From Oxalobacteraceae bacterium UBA6018 (lineage in GTDB: Bacteria > Pseudomonadota > Gammaproteobacteria > Burkholderiales > Burkholderiaceae_D): 64,000 bases of DNA. Below the pieces are notes generated by a model. That model was not told the DNA's origin. It worked only from the letters and a program-made list of their open reading frames with translations, and did not search any database. Numbering within the stretch: the stretch's first letter is position 1; each line of letters begins with the position of its first letter. Location of the stretch: positions 1-64,000 of the forward strand of contig DIZW01000111.1 in assembly GCA_002428015.1 (NCBI GenBank). Direction: 5' to 3'. Made by a program: the position numbers and the translations under genes. Positions 1-8,629 of this stretch are shown one piece after another.

Positions 1-2531
1 TCGACTTGTGTATAACGAGGTGCGTATAACCAAGCGATAGTCTTGCCAGGGTGCGCTTCCCTTGCTCCGAGAATTTTATAGGTATGCTCTTCAAGTAACG
101 CCGTCTGTTCTGCAGAAATCTGCGGAATCGGGAAAGTGTTATAGACAAGAGTATTTGAGTAGCGAAGACGGGTTTCGAGCTGTCCGCCAACTGCGGCAGT
201 CCAGACGAGGTGTAGGCGTGACGCCAATATTGCGACTAAATAATCCGTCGCGTTGTAAATGGAGAATGCGAGATTATTGATGACACTACCCGCTGATATC
301 AAGCCGACGGGCAAATAAGGTCTCTGTTCGCTCGACACGCTTGGCATGATAATAGCGTCCAATTCCTGAGTCCGGTTCTCCGCAAATCTATGTGAATAGC
401 TAGCAAGAGCTTTTGTTTCTGGTCGATCACTACTTGCGCGATGTGCGTAGACGGCCTCGATCCGCTTCGCCGCAGGCTCGATGGAACGAGCTAAGTCAAT
501 ATCTGTATCTGCAATCCAAAGACACCACCGCTCAACTCCTTTAATGAATTCCTGCGATCCGAAAAATGGCCTGATGAGCGAAGATGCCTCTGGATAGCTG
601 CGCAATAGCTCGCATTTCTCGTCGCGGGATAGAATTAGGTTGCCGCCATCATTAGCCATGCTACCGAAATCCATTTGCGGCAGCGCAGAAAGAGCGGAAG
701 ATCTTTTTTTGACTACGATGTCTTCGAATTCAATGAGATACGGACAGATGTTTTTTACTTCGCGTCCATGCTCTCCAGAATAAAGTATTTTGCGTGATTT
801 TCGACGAGTTCTTATTCCGACGATAATGCAGGTAACCCCAGCGTTTTTTGCCGCGTTGTTACGCCATTTGAAGGATTGATGCGCGAAACCGATTTCCAAT
901 CCACGTTCGAAAATGAGAGGCCACAGCAGCGCGACCTGCTCACCTTGGCAGATGGAGTTCGTTGTTACAAAAGCGCATTGAGATTCCGTAGCGCGACAAT
1001 ATTCAGCCCCTTTTATAGTCCAGCAGGAGACATAATCTAAGTTCTTGAACTTGGTCTTGATGTTGGAAAAGGTTGCCAGCATATCCGCCTTCTGTTCAGA
1101 CGTTTGCTGTGCACGGCCAAGATAAGGGGGGTTGCCTACCACGTACGTTTCAGTGCCATCTACTACCGGACATACTTTCAACCAATCGACGCGACAGGCA
1201 TTGCCATGGAGGATATTTCCGCTATCACGAAGTGGCAGTGCCGGGGGAGCTGTACCAAACTCGACCTTAAACTGCTCGTTCATCTGATACTCAGCAATCC
1301 AGAGTGAAAGTTTCGCTGTTTCCGCCGCAAAGTCGGTTAGTTCGATCCCAAAAAACTGGGTGAGCTGCACACCTGTCATTGTCAAAGACCATTGCCGTGC
1401 GATAGCTTTTTGTCGTTCGAAGATTCGTGACTCAAGCTTGCGCAGTTCTCGGTAAGCGATGATGAGGAAGTTTCCCGATCCGCATGCAGGGTCAAAGACG
1501 CGGATGTGATAGATGCGCTGCAAGAGCTTTTGTAGCTTCGCTTCACTGTCGCGTGCGGCTTCAAACTCCTCTTCCAGTGACATCAGGAACAGTGGCTGTA
1601 GCACTTTCATGATGTTGGGCACGGATGTGTAGTGCATGCCCATGTCGCCGCGCATGCCTGGTTCAACAACGGCCTGAATCATCGAGCCGAAAATGTCCGG
1701 GTTGATGTCTTTCCAACTGAGTGCGCCGCATTCTTTCAATAGGCGACGTGCACGTTTCGAAAATTTCGGGATCGGAGTCTTGTCGCGGAACAGGCCACCA
1801 TTGACGAAAGGGAAGCGCCGGGCGAACTCCGGTAAACTTTTACGTTCTTTCTCGGGCGTATTCATCGCCGCAAAGATCGTATCTAAAACCGAGGACGTAT
1901 CGGCACCATCCTCACGGGTTAAGGACATCAAAGACGTAGTGAACAGTTTCTTTTCGAAAATCGATGTATCTTCCGCAAAAAAGCAGAACAACATTCGCGT
2001 CATGAAAAGATTTAGCTCGTGGGTGTGGTCGTGCCCCACCCAGTCCGGATTGGCTTCCAGAATCGCATCGTAAAGTTTGGCGAGTCGAGCCGTTGCCTTG
2101 ATGTCAGCGGGGTTTTCCGCGACACCTTCGTAGCGCTCAATTCCTGCGAGCGGAAGAAAAAAATCGAAGACATCGTTCAGCTTGTCAAAGCTGGTATCGC
2201 GCGTTTGATCAGCCTTGATGTCTCGGCAGTAAACTTCCACACCATCGGTCGCCAAAAAGAAACGTGGAGCGTGTTTCTTTGACAACGGGTCGTCCGCCAT
2301 TGCGTCAACCGTCGTCGCGGCCTGCCCTTTTTTGGCGATGCGGAAAAATAGTTTGTTTTTCCAGAGAAGATCGCCAGGTGCCTTTGACTGATTAGTCGTG
2401 CCTTGTCGAAGCTTCGTAACTGTAGATTTCGGAGCGTCGTAAATTTCTAGGAAACGAAAAATGAAGCTCTCCGCCTCAAAAGGTGTTTCCACCAAGTCTT
2501 TAAGAGAGGACTCAATCTCGGCAATATTCAT
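1..2531 (-). CDS. MmeI-like class I DNA methyltransferase, C-terminus cut by window edge
   Basis: An open frame runs leftward from an ATG at 2531 to base 1 without a stop, about 843 residues. It should modify DNA adenines using S-adenosylmethionine as part of a restriction or defence module. Seen: the SAM-binding motif FDPACGSGNF near residues 346-355, the adenine-N6 catalytic motif NPPY near 465-468, and a C-terminal region like the MmeI target-recognition and C-terminal domains. The N-terminal region where MmeI carries its D-ExK nuclease reads GDLLWKNKLFFRIAKKG, with no Glu at the expected place, so cleavage activity is doubtful. It lies 83 bases downstream of the subtilisin-like protease gene in the same direction. 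By comparison with full-length relatives recalled at about 920 residues, roughly 70-80 residues are missing. Family is confident; role as methylase alone or type IIG enzyme is open. Confidence 0.85.
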   Translation of the reverse strand, partial: MNIAEIESSLKDLVETPFEAESFIFRFLEIYDAPKSTVTKLRQGTTNQSKAPGDLLWKNKLFFRIAKKGQAATTVDAMADDPLSKKHAPRFFLATDGVEVYCRDIKADQTRDTSFDKLNDVFDFFLPLAGIERYEGVAENPADIKATARLAKLYDAILEANPDWVGHDHTHELNLFMTRMLFCFFAEDTSIFEKKLFTTSLMSLTREDGADTSSVLDTIFAAMNTPEKERKSLPEFARRFPFVNGGLFRDKTPIPKFSKRARRLLKECGALSWKDINPDIFGSMIQAVVEPGMRGDMGMHYTSVPNIMKVLQPLFLMSLEEEFEAARDSEAKLQKLLQRIYHIRVFDPACGSGNFLIIAYRELRKLESRIFERQKAIARQWSLTMTGVQLTQFFGIELTDFAAETAKLSLWIAEYQMNEQFKVEFGTAPPALPLRDSGNILHGNACRVDWLKVCPVVDGTETYVVGNPPYLGRAQQTSEQKADMLATFSNIKTKFKNLDYVSCWTIKGAEYCRATESQCAFVTTNSICQGEQVALLWPLIFERGLEIGFAHQSFKWRNNAAKNAGVTCIIVGIRTRRKSRKILYSGEHGREVKNICPYLIEFEDIVVKKRSSALSALPQMDFGSMANDGGNLILSRDEKCELLRSYPEASSLIRPFFGSQEFIKGVERWCLWIADTDIDLARSIEPAAKRIEAVYAHRASSDRPETKALASYSHRFAENRTQELDAIIMPSVSSEQRPYLPVGLISAGSVINNLAFSIYNATDYLVAILASRLHLVWTAAVGGQLETRLRYSNTLVYNTFPIPQISAEQTALLEEHTYKILGAREAHPGKTIAWLYAPRYTQV

Positions 2532-2552
2532 GTCGAATAACAATCAAAACAG

Positions 2553-2580
2553 GCCGTCAAGAACATGTGTTATTGACGGC
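2553..2580 (-). terminator. Hairpin between protease and methyltransferase genes
   Basis: Arms gccgtcaa (2553-2560) and ttgacggc (2573-2580) pair perfectly around a 12-base loop. Read leftward, the hairpin is followed by a short run containing TTTT. It could attenuate readthrough from the protease gene into the methyltransferase gene. The T-tract is weak, so the call is tentative. Confidence 0.25.
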
Positions 2581-2614
2581 AAAACTTACGATTTCAAAAA
2601 AGTGCCAGGCACGC

Positions 2615-5221
2615 CTATACGCCAACAGGTCGAGGTTGCACCCTGAGGCGTTGTTCAATTTCGTCGTACACCGGAACAGCGATCCCGGCTTCAATCGTCA
2701 CGATGACCGCATAACGGATCGGTTCCTCAATACCGCCAGCATCTTCTTTGCACCATACCCGTAAGTTTAGATATCCATCGTCAATAAACGGTATGGCTTT
2801 GTCTCCGTGGTAGCGCTCATGAAAAATAGTCCCACGCTTCACAATCGCATCGGACGGTTGTAGTGACTGCCGCTCTACGCCGAGTGCCTCAACCGGTGCG
2901 TTCAGAGGGGAAGCCTCCAGCCTGACGCAACGGTAACTTTGATGTACGGGTTTTATGGGGGAGAACCAAGCAATTGTGATGCTCAAAGAACGTGGCTCCT
3001 TTACTCTCTCCAGACTCGCAGGCAACGGAATTTTATAGCTGTGTGCGTGTTCCGGTGGAAGCATCCCGAAACCTACGAGCGTTGCACGATTGGATGAACA
3101 CTCGATCGCTTCCTCCATATTGGGGACACCAAAGCCAATGAATCGACTCGCGTTCTCGGAACGTTCAACGTGCTTCTTCTTGTCGGTCGGCCCGCAAATA
3201 TCCTTCAATAATTCGGCCTTTTTGCTCCACCGAGCGCTATGCAAGAGCAATGCCTTGATGACGACTGCGTAAAATTGCGGTGGCATATCAGCCAACATCG
3301 ATCCGCCATCCCTGTCCATCAGTGCATCAAAGATGCGATGCGCCGCTCTCGTAGCTAGTGCTGTTGCCGAGCTGGTTCCGTCACTATGCGCAGAATAATC
3401 CGAGCGTCCTTGGCCGGTAGGATCAGGCGCTGCTGCTGACAATCCATAGAGTCGTTGCGGAGGTGCTATTGAGACCTTGAGACTTGTTCCAGTTGCGCTC
3501 ATCCGAAGATGCTCGCGACCTCCGGGAAAGTATACTTCCGGCTTAATTGAGCGCCGGTAACCAAGCCCCAGCGCAGAGCTGACGTTCGGCAGCAAGTGAT
3601 CATTGAATGGATCGACTGCATTATTTGCTATGGGCCGCAAAGATACGCTGTCGTGATGCTGCGCACCGATGGTTATCGAATTCAGTGATTCCGCTGGAGA
3701 TAGGATAGAGCGTTCATGCTTCACCGCATTTAGCGCTTCAAGAACAGCCTTCTCGCGTATATCCGATGACGCATTCTCGAAAGCAGTCCAATTGGAGAAG
3801 CCGGGTATCTCCAGAGGGGCTGTTACATTGCCAGCACTCACTATAAAAAGGATGGCATATTTCTCCGACAAGAAATCGAGGAGCTTTGCAAGTGGGCTAA
3901 CGAATCGGGTGAACGGTCGCCGAATGTCACCTATTGATAGGTTGATCAAAAATACAGTCGGTGCAGCGGCTTCCTCGCCCTCGCTTCCTTTAATCCGAAG
4001 TATGGCTCGATACACAGTATCAACGATGAGCTTATCTCTATCCGACTGCTCAATCTCATTTTGGGGAGCGAGCATAAGGGGTCGAACGTAAAGCGGGCGA
4101 GTAATTGGAGATTCCTGCGCGTTTAGATCGCCATGTAAAATGAGCGAAGCCATAGCCGTACCATGACGACGACTTGAGACGACCGCACGACTTTGAAGAT
4201 CGTCTGGGTCATCTAGGATGAGACGATTTACAAGAAGTGCGTGAGCCTGAATCGGCACGCCATCAAGAAGAGCTGCGATTGGCTGTTCGGTCGAAGGCCC
4301 AGCTGATCGTTCAAGGAGCGCGGGATTTTCAATCGGGTCAATTTCATCTGTGCCGACAAAGGTGCTTTGCGGCCGTAAGAACATTACGTCGTCGGCCAAC
4401 GCCAAACGGACAGATCGTCTCTCCATCAAGTTGGCAATTTCTGAGGATGGGATGTCGATCAACGCGCCGTGGTACGCAATTTCTGGAACAATGATTTGGT
4501 GAATAATTGTCCCGCCGATTTCCGTCATCAAATTGGAAAAATCTGTAGAGGTACGCTGTTGATGCGCAGGATTTTGGTGGAACCATAATTCCACCTCAGT
4601 GCGTACTGGCTGCCCTGGATTTCTGGCGCTTTCTTCACGCCAGAACATGATAGTTTCATCGGGGATTCGATCCTGCGGCCCCCAAGGACGTAAAATATGA
4701 AGCTGCTCGAATAAATGTGCGAACGGGGCAAAGCCGGCATCAAGGTGATGACCATCTTTCCAGCGATCCCATAAACTCAACAATTGTCCTAGCGCTTGGA
4801 CATCTGGCATTGCCAAGTAAAACCGTCCTGCTACGGCTTTGTCTGTGCGATCCAACCCTTCCTTTCCCTTGCGCTTGTCTTTCACTGCAAAGTTTTCATT
4901 CGGTTCAAAATCAGACTCGGATTCGGCCATAATTTCCAAACCTTCGATCCGAACTGCTGCCCGCAAGAAGTCGGTTATTGTTCCCGCTATTTCAAAAACA
5001 ATCACTCGGTCAGGCGCAAGACTGGTGGGGTCACTGCGAAGCTCCATGTCAGATCTCGTTCCGTCGAATACCTCACGTAGTCGATTAAAAGTTGGCCCAA
5101 AATGAGTGACTTGATATTGCTTCGTTGGTAGGCGAGGTTTCTCTCCTCCGCCAAAGCCCTTTGGCGGAGAAATGCGTTCAGGACTTGGAAGAATTAGTAG
5201 CGGACGCTTCGCCATCGACAT
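2615..5221 (-). CDS. Subtilisin-like S8 serine protease (IetS-like)
   Basis: An 868-residue S8-family protease with a roughly 300-residue N-terminal extension and no signal peptide, so probably cytoplasmic. The catalytic triad is visible: Asp about 320 (AALLDGVP), His about 353 (RRHGTAMAS) and Ser about 617 (SDGTSSATALA), with the oxyanion Asn in VSAGN near 465. A C-terminal domain of about 200 residues follows. Its start overlaps the end of the AAA+ ATPase gene by 44 bases, which implies translational coupling; a second Met two codons in (5215) is an alternative start. AAA+ ATPase plus subtilisin pairs are known as IetA/IetS, first linked to plasmid maintenance with toxin/antitoxin-like behaviour and later to phage defence. 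The toxic or effector activity is inferred. Confidence 0.85.
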   Translation of the reverse strand: MSMAKRPLLILPSPERISPPKGFGGGEKPRLPTKQYQVTHFGPTFNRLREVFDGTRSDMELRSDPTSLAPDRVIVFEIAGTITDFLRAAVRIEGLEIMAESESDFEPNENFAVKDKRKGKEGLDRTDKAVAGRFYLAMPDVQALGQLLSLWDRWKDGHHLDAGFAPFAHLFEQLHILRPWGPQDRIPDETIMFWREESARNPGQPVRTEVELWFHQNPAHQQRTSTDFSNLMTEIGGTIIHQIIVPEIAYHGALIDIPSSEIANLMERRSVRLALADDVMFLRPQSTFVGTDEIDPIENPALLERSAGPSTEQPIAALLDGVPIQAHALLVNRLILDDPDDLQSRAVVSSRRHGTAMASLILHGDLNAQESPITRPLYVRPLMLAPQNEIEQSDRDKLIVDTVYRAILRIKGSEGEEAAAPTVFLINLSIGDIRRPFTRFVSPLAKLLDFLSEKYAILFIVSAGNVTAPLEIPGFSNWTAFENASSDIREKAVLEALNAVKHERSILSPAESLNSITIGAQHHDSVSLRPIANNAVDPFNDHLLPNVSSALGLGYRRSIKPEVYFPGGREHLRMSATGTSLKVSIAPPQRLYGLSAAAPDPTGQGRSDYSAHSDGTSSATALATRAAHRIFDALMDRDGGSMLADMPPQFYAVVIKALLLHSARWSKKAELLKDICGPTDKKKHVERSENASRFIGFGVPNMEEAIECSSNRATLVGFGMLPPEHAHSYKIPLPASLERVKEPRSLSITIAWFSPIKPVHQSYRCVRLEASPLNAPVEALGVERQSLQPSDAIVKRGTIFHERYHGDKAIPFIDDGYLNLRVWCKEDAGGIEEPIRYAVIVTIEAGIAVPVYDEIEQRLRVQPRPVGV

Positions 5222-6209
5222 GCTCCTGGTTTATTGTGCTGGTGCCACGAGCTTGCGACGACCAAATTACAAGCTGCTCGGAAACGATGGTTTTTACGCT
5301 TGTCTCGCCCAGTGAGAGCGCATGCCGACGACGAATATCAAGACAAAATTCTTCTGCTTCAGCGTAACTGATTGGCCCAAGTTGCTTAGCAATACGACTT
5401 GCAGGTTGTCCTAGCGACTGATTAATCCGCTGTGCAAAAATTTCAATGTATACGGCAAGGGCCTTTGGTGTTGGAAGGGGTAACGTGAGTCTCAATTGAA
5501 ACCGTCGCCAGGCCGCACGGTCAAGTAACTCAGGATGATTTGTCGCCGCAGCGATAATTGTATAGCTCGGCAATTCGTCCATCTGCATCAATAAAGACGT
5601 AACGACACGTTTAATCTCGCCCGTTTCATGGATATCTCCGCGTTCTTTTCCGATTGCGTCAAACTCGTCGAAAAATAGAACGCAGGGTGTTGTGCGAGCA
5701 TAGTCAAAAACTCGTTTTAAGCGACTCGCGGTCTCACCGAGATAGCTTCCTATCATGGACTCATAGCGCACGACCAACAGTGGCACTGCAACCGCCTCCG
5801 CAATCGCTTCGGCAAGACTGGTTTTTCCTGTTCCAGGTGGCCCAACAAGGAGAACGCGGTGTCTTGGCTCCAGCCCATGAGCACGCAGAAGATCGGCACG
5901 ATGCTGTTCTTCAACAAGTTGGTTAATGCCTAGGCGACAAGCTTCTGGAAGGATAAGGTCATCGAGTCGCCGACGAGGAATAGTTTCGGCGATAAAGTCG
6001 CGTCCACGCGGAGATAGATCCATTGTCGGCGCAACGGCATGCGAACTATCGGAATTCGTCTGAAGAAGTCGAGCCAGTCGATCAGCGAGCACGCCATGCT
6101 GCTTCGCCCGTTCTTCAGCGATGATCGCTTCGGTCGCAACACGCACACCGCGTCTGTCTCCGGTATTTCCTGCTTTCACTAGTGCGACAAGCAAATCACT
6201 TCGAGCCAT
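5178..6209 (-). CDS. AAA+ ATPase partner of the protease (IetA-like)
   Basis: A 343-residue AAA+ ATPase. Walker A GPPGTGKT is at about 123-130, Walker B LFFDEFD ends near 183, sensor-1 Asn is about 224 (AATNHPE), and arginines follow near 235-236. A helical N-terminal segment of about 60 residues precedes the ATPase core. The start at 6209 (MARSDLLVAL) was chosen because family members begin there and because it overlaps the upstream repressor gene by only 14 bases; upstream in-frame codons to 6311 translate without family resemblance. It overlaps the protease gene downstream. In IetA/IetS pairs the ATPase is thought to restrain or direct the protease. That role here is inference. Confidence 0.85.
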   Translation of the reverse strand: MARSDLLVALVKAGNTGDRRGVRVATEAIIAEERAKQHGVLADRLARLLQTNSDSSHAVAPTMDLSPRGRDFIAETIPRRRLDDLILPEACRLGINQLVEEQHRADLLRAHGLEPRHRVLLVGPPGTGKTSLAEAIAEAVAVPLLVVRYESMIGSYLGETASRLKRVFDYARTTPCVLFFDEFDAIGKERGDIHETGEIKRVVTSLLMQMDELPSYTIIAAATNHPELLDRAAWRRFQLRLTLPLPTPKALAVYIEIFAQRINQSLGQPASRIAKQLGPISYAEAEEFCLDIRRRHALSLGETSVKTIVSEQLVIWSSQARGTSTINQEHVDGEASATNSSKS

Positions 6210-6384
6210 GCGAACCTTTCTCGCCATCTCGCTGTAGCTTCTCGATCGCTGCCTCGATAAGCCAAGAATTGCGGGAAACAGGCACAACTCGACTCTGCAA
6301 ATCACGATCAATTTGCAGAATTACTGACTCTGGTAAACGTACGGTTACGGGCACCCTGGGAAGGGCGGAATTACGCTTGCTCAT
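6196..6384 (-). CDS. Small ribbon-helix-helix (CopG/Arc-type) repressor
   Basis: A 62-residue basic protein with the pattern of a ribbon-helix-helix DNA-binding domain: a beta-strand (VPVTVRLPESV), a first helix (ILQIDRDLQSR) and a second helix (SRNSWLIEAAIEKLQRD). It is the first gene of the leftward cluster and its 3' end overlaps the ATPase start. A palindrome 24 bases upstream of its start (6408-6434) is a plausible operator. Such proteins usually repress their own operon and often act as antitoxins. Autoregulation of the ATPase/protease/methyltransferase genes is inferred from position. Confidence 0.7.
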   Translation of the reverse strand: MSKRNSALPRVPVTVRLPESVILQIDRDLQSRVVPVSRNSWLIEAAIEKLQRDGEKGSHGSK

Positions 6385-6407
6385 ATGGAGCCGTCACTTT
6401 ATGGTTC

Positions 6408-6434
6408 ATAGTGACATCATACTGGTGTCACTAT
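6408..6434. promoter_or_regulatory. Palindromic operator upstream of the RHH-ATPase-protease operon
   Basis: Arms atagtgaca (6408-6416) and tgtcactat (6426-6434) are exact inverted repeats separated by 9 bases. A further partial half-site, gtcacttta, sits next to the start codon near 6393. The spacing suits two dimers of an RHH protein on adjacent turns of the helix. Confidence 0.5.
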
Positions 6435-6493
6435 GCAAGTGGCAATCCCCATTTTGATATATTTGTAACTTACTCGGGGTTTACGGTTCATTG

Positions 6494-6552
6494 GAACGGT
6501 TATGGAAAGCTTTGCATAACCGTTCTTATGGAAAGCATATTGTTATGGAAAG
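6494..6552. repeat. Left palindromic repeat cluster with TTATGGAAAG motifs
   Basis: gaacggttatg (6494-6504) and cataaccgttc (6515-6525) form a perfect 11-base inverted repeat. TTATGGAAAG occurs three times, at 6500-6509, 6526-6535 and 6543-6552. The 16-mer at 6520-6535 recurs inverted at 11537-11552, beyond the ubiquitin-like operon. This resembles recombinase or replication-protein binding sites, but no matching enzyme is intact in the window. Confidence 0.6.
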
Positions 6553-6824
6553 AGCTGGCGGTGATGCACGGTCCCCAGCCCGGCCCGGCTTGCCATCGAG
6601 TGCAAATTCGCTCCACATAACGCGCAGCTACTGTAGCCGGAGTGCGGGCGCTTTCCGAAGGTGGCGATCCTGTCCCCGTCGAGTACAATCGACGGGGACA
6701 GGTCGGCAGGCAGACACCATCCGGCATCACCAACGGCAGCACCCGGCCAAAAGCAGACGATCACGCGAACACAGTGGAGTCAAGAATATGACGTTACAAA
6801 GATTTGGCAGCTTGGGAGTCAGCG

Positions 6825-6902
6825 ATGGGGATCTTGTTAGTTTGCATCATTACGGCCTATATTTTGATGTTGCTTTGGGCAACTCTGCTCGGGAAGCGCT
6901 AG
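6825..6902 (+). pseudogene. Short hydrophobic reading frame ending at the IS5 boundary
   Basis: An ATG at 6825, with a ggga sequence about 9 bases upstream, opens a frame that encodes a single hydrophobic helix of about 20 residues (MGILLVCIITAYILMLLWAT). Its stop TAG is formed across the left end of the IS5 element. It may be the 5' end of a membrane-protein gene cut by the insertion. No continuation was recognised to the right of the IS. Confidence 0.3.
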
Positions 6903-8116
6903 GGAACCGCTGATTTATTGCTGAGTTCGCACCGCCGTACCCGCTGTGCTGGCACAATAGCGCATCGAATTTTTTCGCACTCAAAATGAAGCAAACGAGT
7001 TTTTCGGACATCGAGTTCGCCAGCAAGAAGAGGCTGACACGGCGCGAGCGTTTCCTCGCAGAGATCGAAGCGGCGACACCGTGGCCAGCGTTGGTTGCTG
7101 CGCTGCTGCCGCACTATCCGAAGGGAGACGGTCGCGGTCGTCCGCCGATTGGCTTGGAGCGGATGCTGCGCATGTACATCGCCCAGCAATGCCTCGGCTT
7201 GTCGGATGAAGGCATCGAGGATGCGATCTATGACATCCAATCGGTGCGCAATTTTGTTGGCATCGATCTGACGCATGAGTCTGCGCCCGACGCCACAACG
7301 CTGCTCAAGTTCCGTCGCTTGCTTGAAGCGAATGACCTGACGCGCACAGTCTTCAATGAAATCAACGGGCACTTGGCCAGCAAAGGTCTAACGATGCGCG
7401 AAGGCACCATCGTGGACGCCACCTTGATCGCCGCGCCGCCCTCGACTAAGAACCGTGACAAGGAACGCGATCCTGAGATGCATCAGTCGATGAAGGGCAA
7501 CGACTGGCACTTTGGCATGAAGGCGCACATTGGTGTGGACATGGCCACCGGCCTGGTCCATTCCGTCGTCGGCACCGCCGGCAACGTGGCCGACGTGACA
7601 CAGGCGCACGCGCTGCTGCACGGCGGCGAGAAGGCCGTACTGGGCGACGCCGGCTATCAAGGTGTCGCAAAGCGCGAGGAGAATGCGGGCAAAAGCATTG
7701 ATTGGCATACGGCCATGCGTCCCGGCAAGCGTAAGGTCCTCAAGAAGAACCCGCTGGGCCGCGCGATCGAAAAGCTGGAGAGGACGAAGGCCAGCGTGCG
7801 CGCCAAGGTTGAGCATTGCTTCCATGTCGTGAAGTGCCTGTTCAAACATCGTAAGACGCGCTACCGCGGCCTGGCCAAGAACAACGCGCAGTTGTTCACC
7901 CTGTTCGGCTTGGCAAATCTGGTGCTGGCCCGCAGGTACTTGGGGAGCGTGCACACCCAAGTTGCGCCTGCAGTATGAAGCAAGGCGAGGAATCGCCACA
8001 AAAACCTCAGATAGCGGCTCTGCAGGGGCAGAAAAACGACTGGGTTCGAAAAACCGTCGCGGCCGGCGCCAATTTCGATTTTTACCCGGCCAAACCCGAA
8101 TTGTTCAGCGGTTCCC
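6902..8116 (+). mobile_element. IS5-family insertion sequence
   Basis: A 1.2-kb element bounded by 12-base exact terminal inverted repeats gggaaccgctga (left from 6902; right end, inverted, at 8116). It encloses one transposase gene. A TA dinucleotide flanks both ends, but a clear 4-base target duplication is not visible. It separates the RHH-IetAS cluster from the ubiquitin-like operon. Confidence 0.8.
6986..7978 (+). CDS. IS5-family DDE transposase
   Basis: A 330-residue transposase of the usual IS5 length. It has the N-terminal DUF772-like region (GDGRGRPPIGLERMLRMY) and the catalytic DDE set in order: Asp in TIVDATLIAAP, Asp in VLGDAGYQG, and Glu in RAKVEHCFHVVK. The frame is intact and bounded by the element's inverted repeats, so the copy may be active. 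Confidence 0.92.
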   Translation: MKQTSFSDIEFASKKRLTRRERFLAEIEAATPWPALVAALLPHYPKGDGRGRPPIGLERMLRMYIAQQCLGLSDEGIEDAIYDIQSVRNFVGIDLTHESAPDATTLLKFRRLLEANDLTRTVFNEINGHLASKGLTMREGTIVDATLIAAPPSTKNRDKERDPEMHQSMKGNDWHFGMKAHIGVDMATGLVHSVVGTAGNVADVTQAHALLHGGEKAVLGDAGYQGVAKREENAGKSIDWHTAMRPGKRKVLKKNPLGRAIEKLERTKASVRAKVEHCFHVVKCLFKHRKTRYRGLAKNNAQLFTLFGLANLVLARRYLGSVHTQVAPAV

Positions 8117-8354
8117 TAGAAAGTGTCGATGGTCTATTTGAAGACAGAATGGGTTGACGTTGGGTAATTTAATCACCCACGATATACAAAATGCAATATC
8201 TCAGATATGATTGCCGGACGAATAGCCCCTGAGCAATGTTGAAGTCCTAGTTGGAATCATTGCACTAGTACCCGATTACCACCCGCTTCATCGTCGCCCT
8301 CTATGCTCGAAGTCGGCATGAGCGAACCGCTGACGCGTTGATAAGGAGCATCAA
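7979..8354. other. IS5 right end and upstream region of the Ubl operon
   Basis: The first 138 bases are the 3' end of the IS5 element. The remaining 238 bases are AT-rich and hold a possible sigma-70 promoter (8160-8188) and a strong ribosome site aaggag just before the Ubl ATG. No gene is supported here; the 60-codon frame at 7975-8157 overlaps the IS end and resembles nothing. Confidence 0.5.
8160..8188 (+). promoter_or_regulatory. Possible promoter of the ubiquitin-like operon
   Basis: ttgggt (8160-8165) and tataca (8183-8188) are 17 bases apart, a fair sigma-70 pair, in AT-rich DNA 170 bases upstream of the Ubl start. A partial inverted repeat gggt...accc overlaps the spacer. Weak evidence from pattern alone. 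Confidence 0.3.
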
Positions 8355-8624
8355 ATGGCTAAGGACGAAGACAAGGAAATCCACCTGAAGGTGGTGGTGA
8401 ACGGTAAAGTAGTTCCGTTAAAGGCAGAGCAGTCCGTGCTCCTCGGTTCACTTATTTTCGAGGCGCTAGACAAGGCGAAGGTCGCCGACAAATCCGACCT
8501 CGATCGTTGGATCTTCACGAACGAAGCCGGCACACAACTAGACAAGAGTCAGAAGGTGGGCAGCTTTAGCTTCGCGCACAACCAAGAAGTTTTCCTGAAT
8601 TTAAGCGCTGGCGTCGTGGGCTGA
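8355..8624 (+). CDS. Ubiquitin-like protein (DUF2604-type Ubl)
   Basis: An 89-residue protein with a beta-grasp pattern: strands around EIHLKVVVNGKVVPLK, a central helix (LGSLIFEALDKAKVA), then WIFTNEAGTQLD and a last strand VFLNLSAG. It ends in a C-terminal Gly (AGVVG), as expected of a modifier activated by E1 and joined to a target. DUF2604 relatives typically end in a similar GVGG or GVG tail, as recalled. It is the first gene of a four-gene operon with E2-, JAB- and E1-like products, with ribosome site aaggag 7 bases before the ATG. The exposed C-terminal Gly suggests that no processing is needed before activation. Targets are unknown. Confidence 0.82.
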   Translation: MAKDEDKEIHLKVVVNGKVVPLKAEQSVLLGSLIFEALDKAKVADKSDLDRWIFTNEAGTQLDKSQKVGSFSFAHNQEVFLNLSAGVVG

Positions 8625-8629
8625 GGCGG

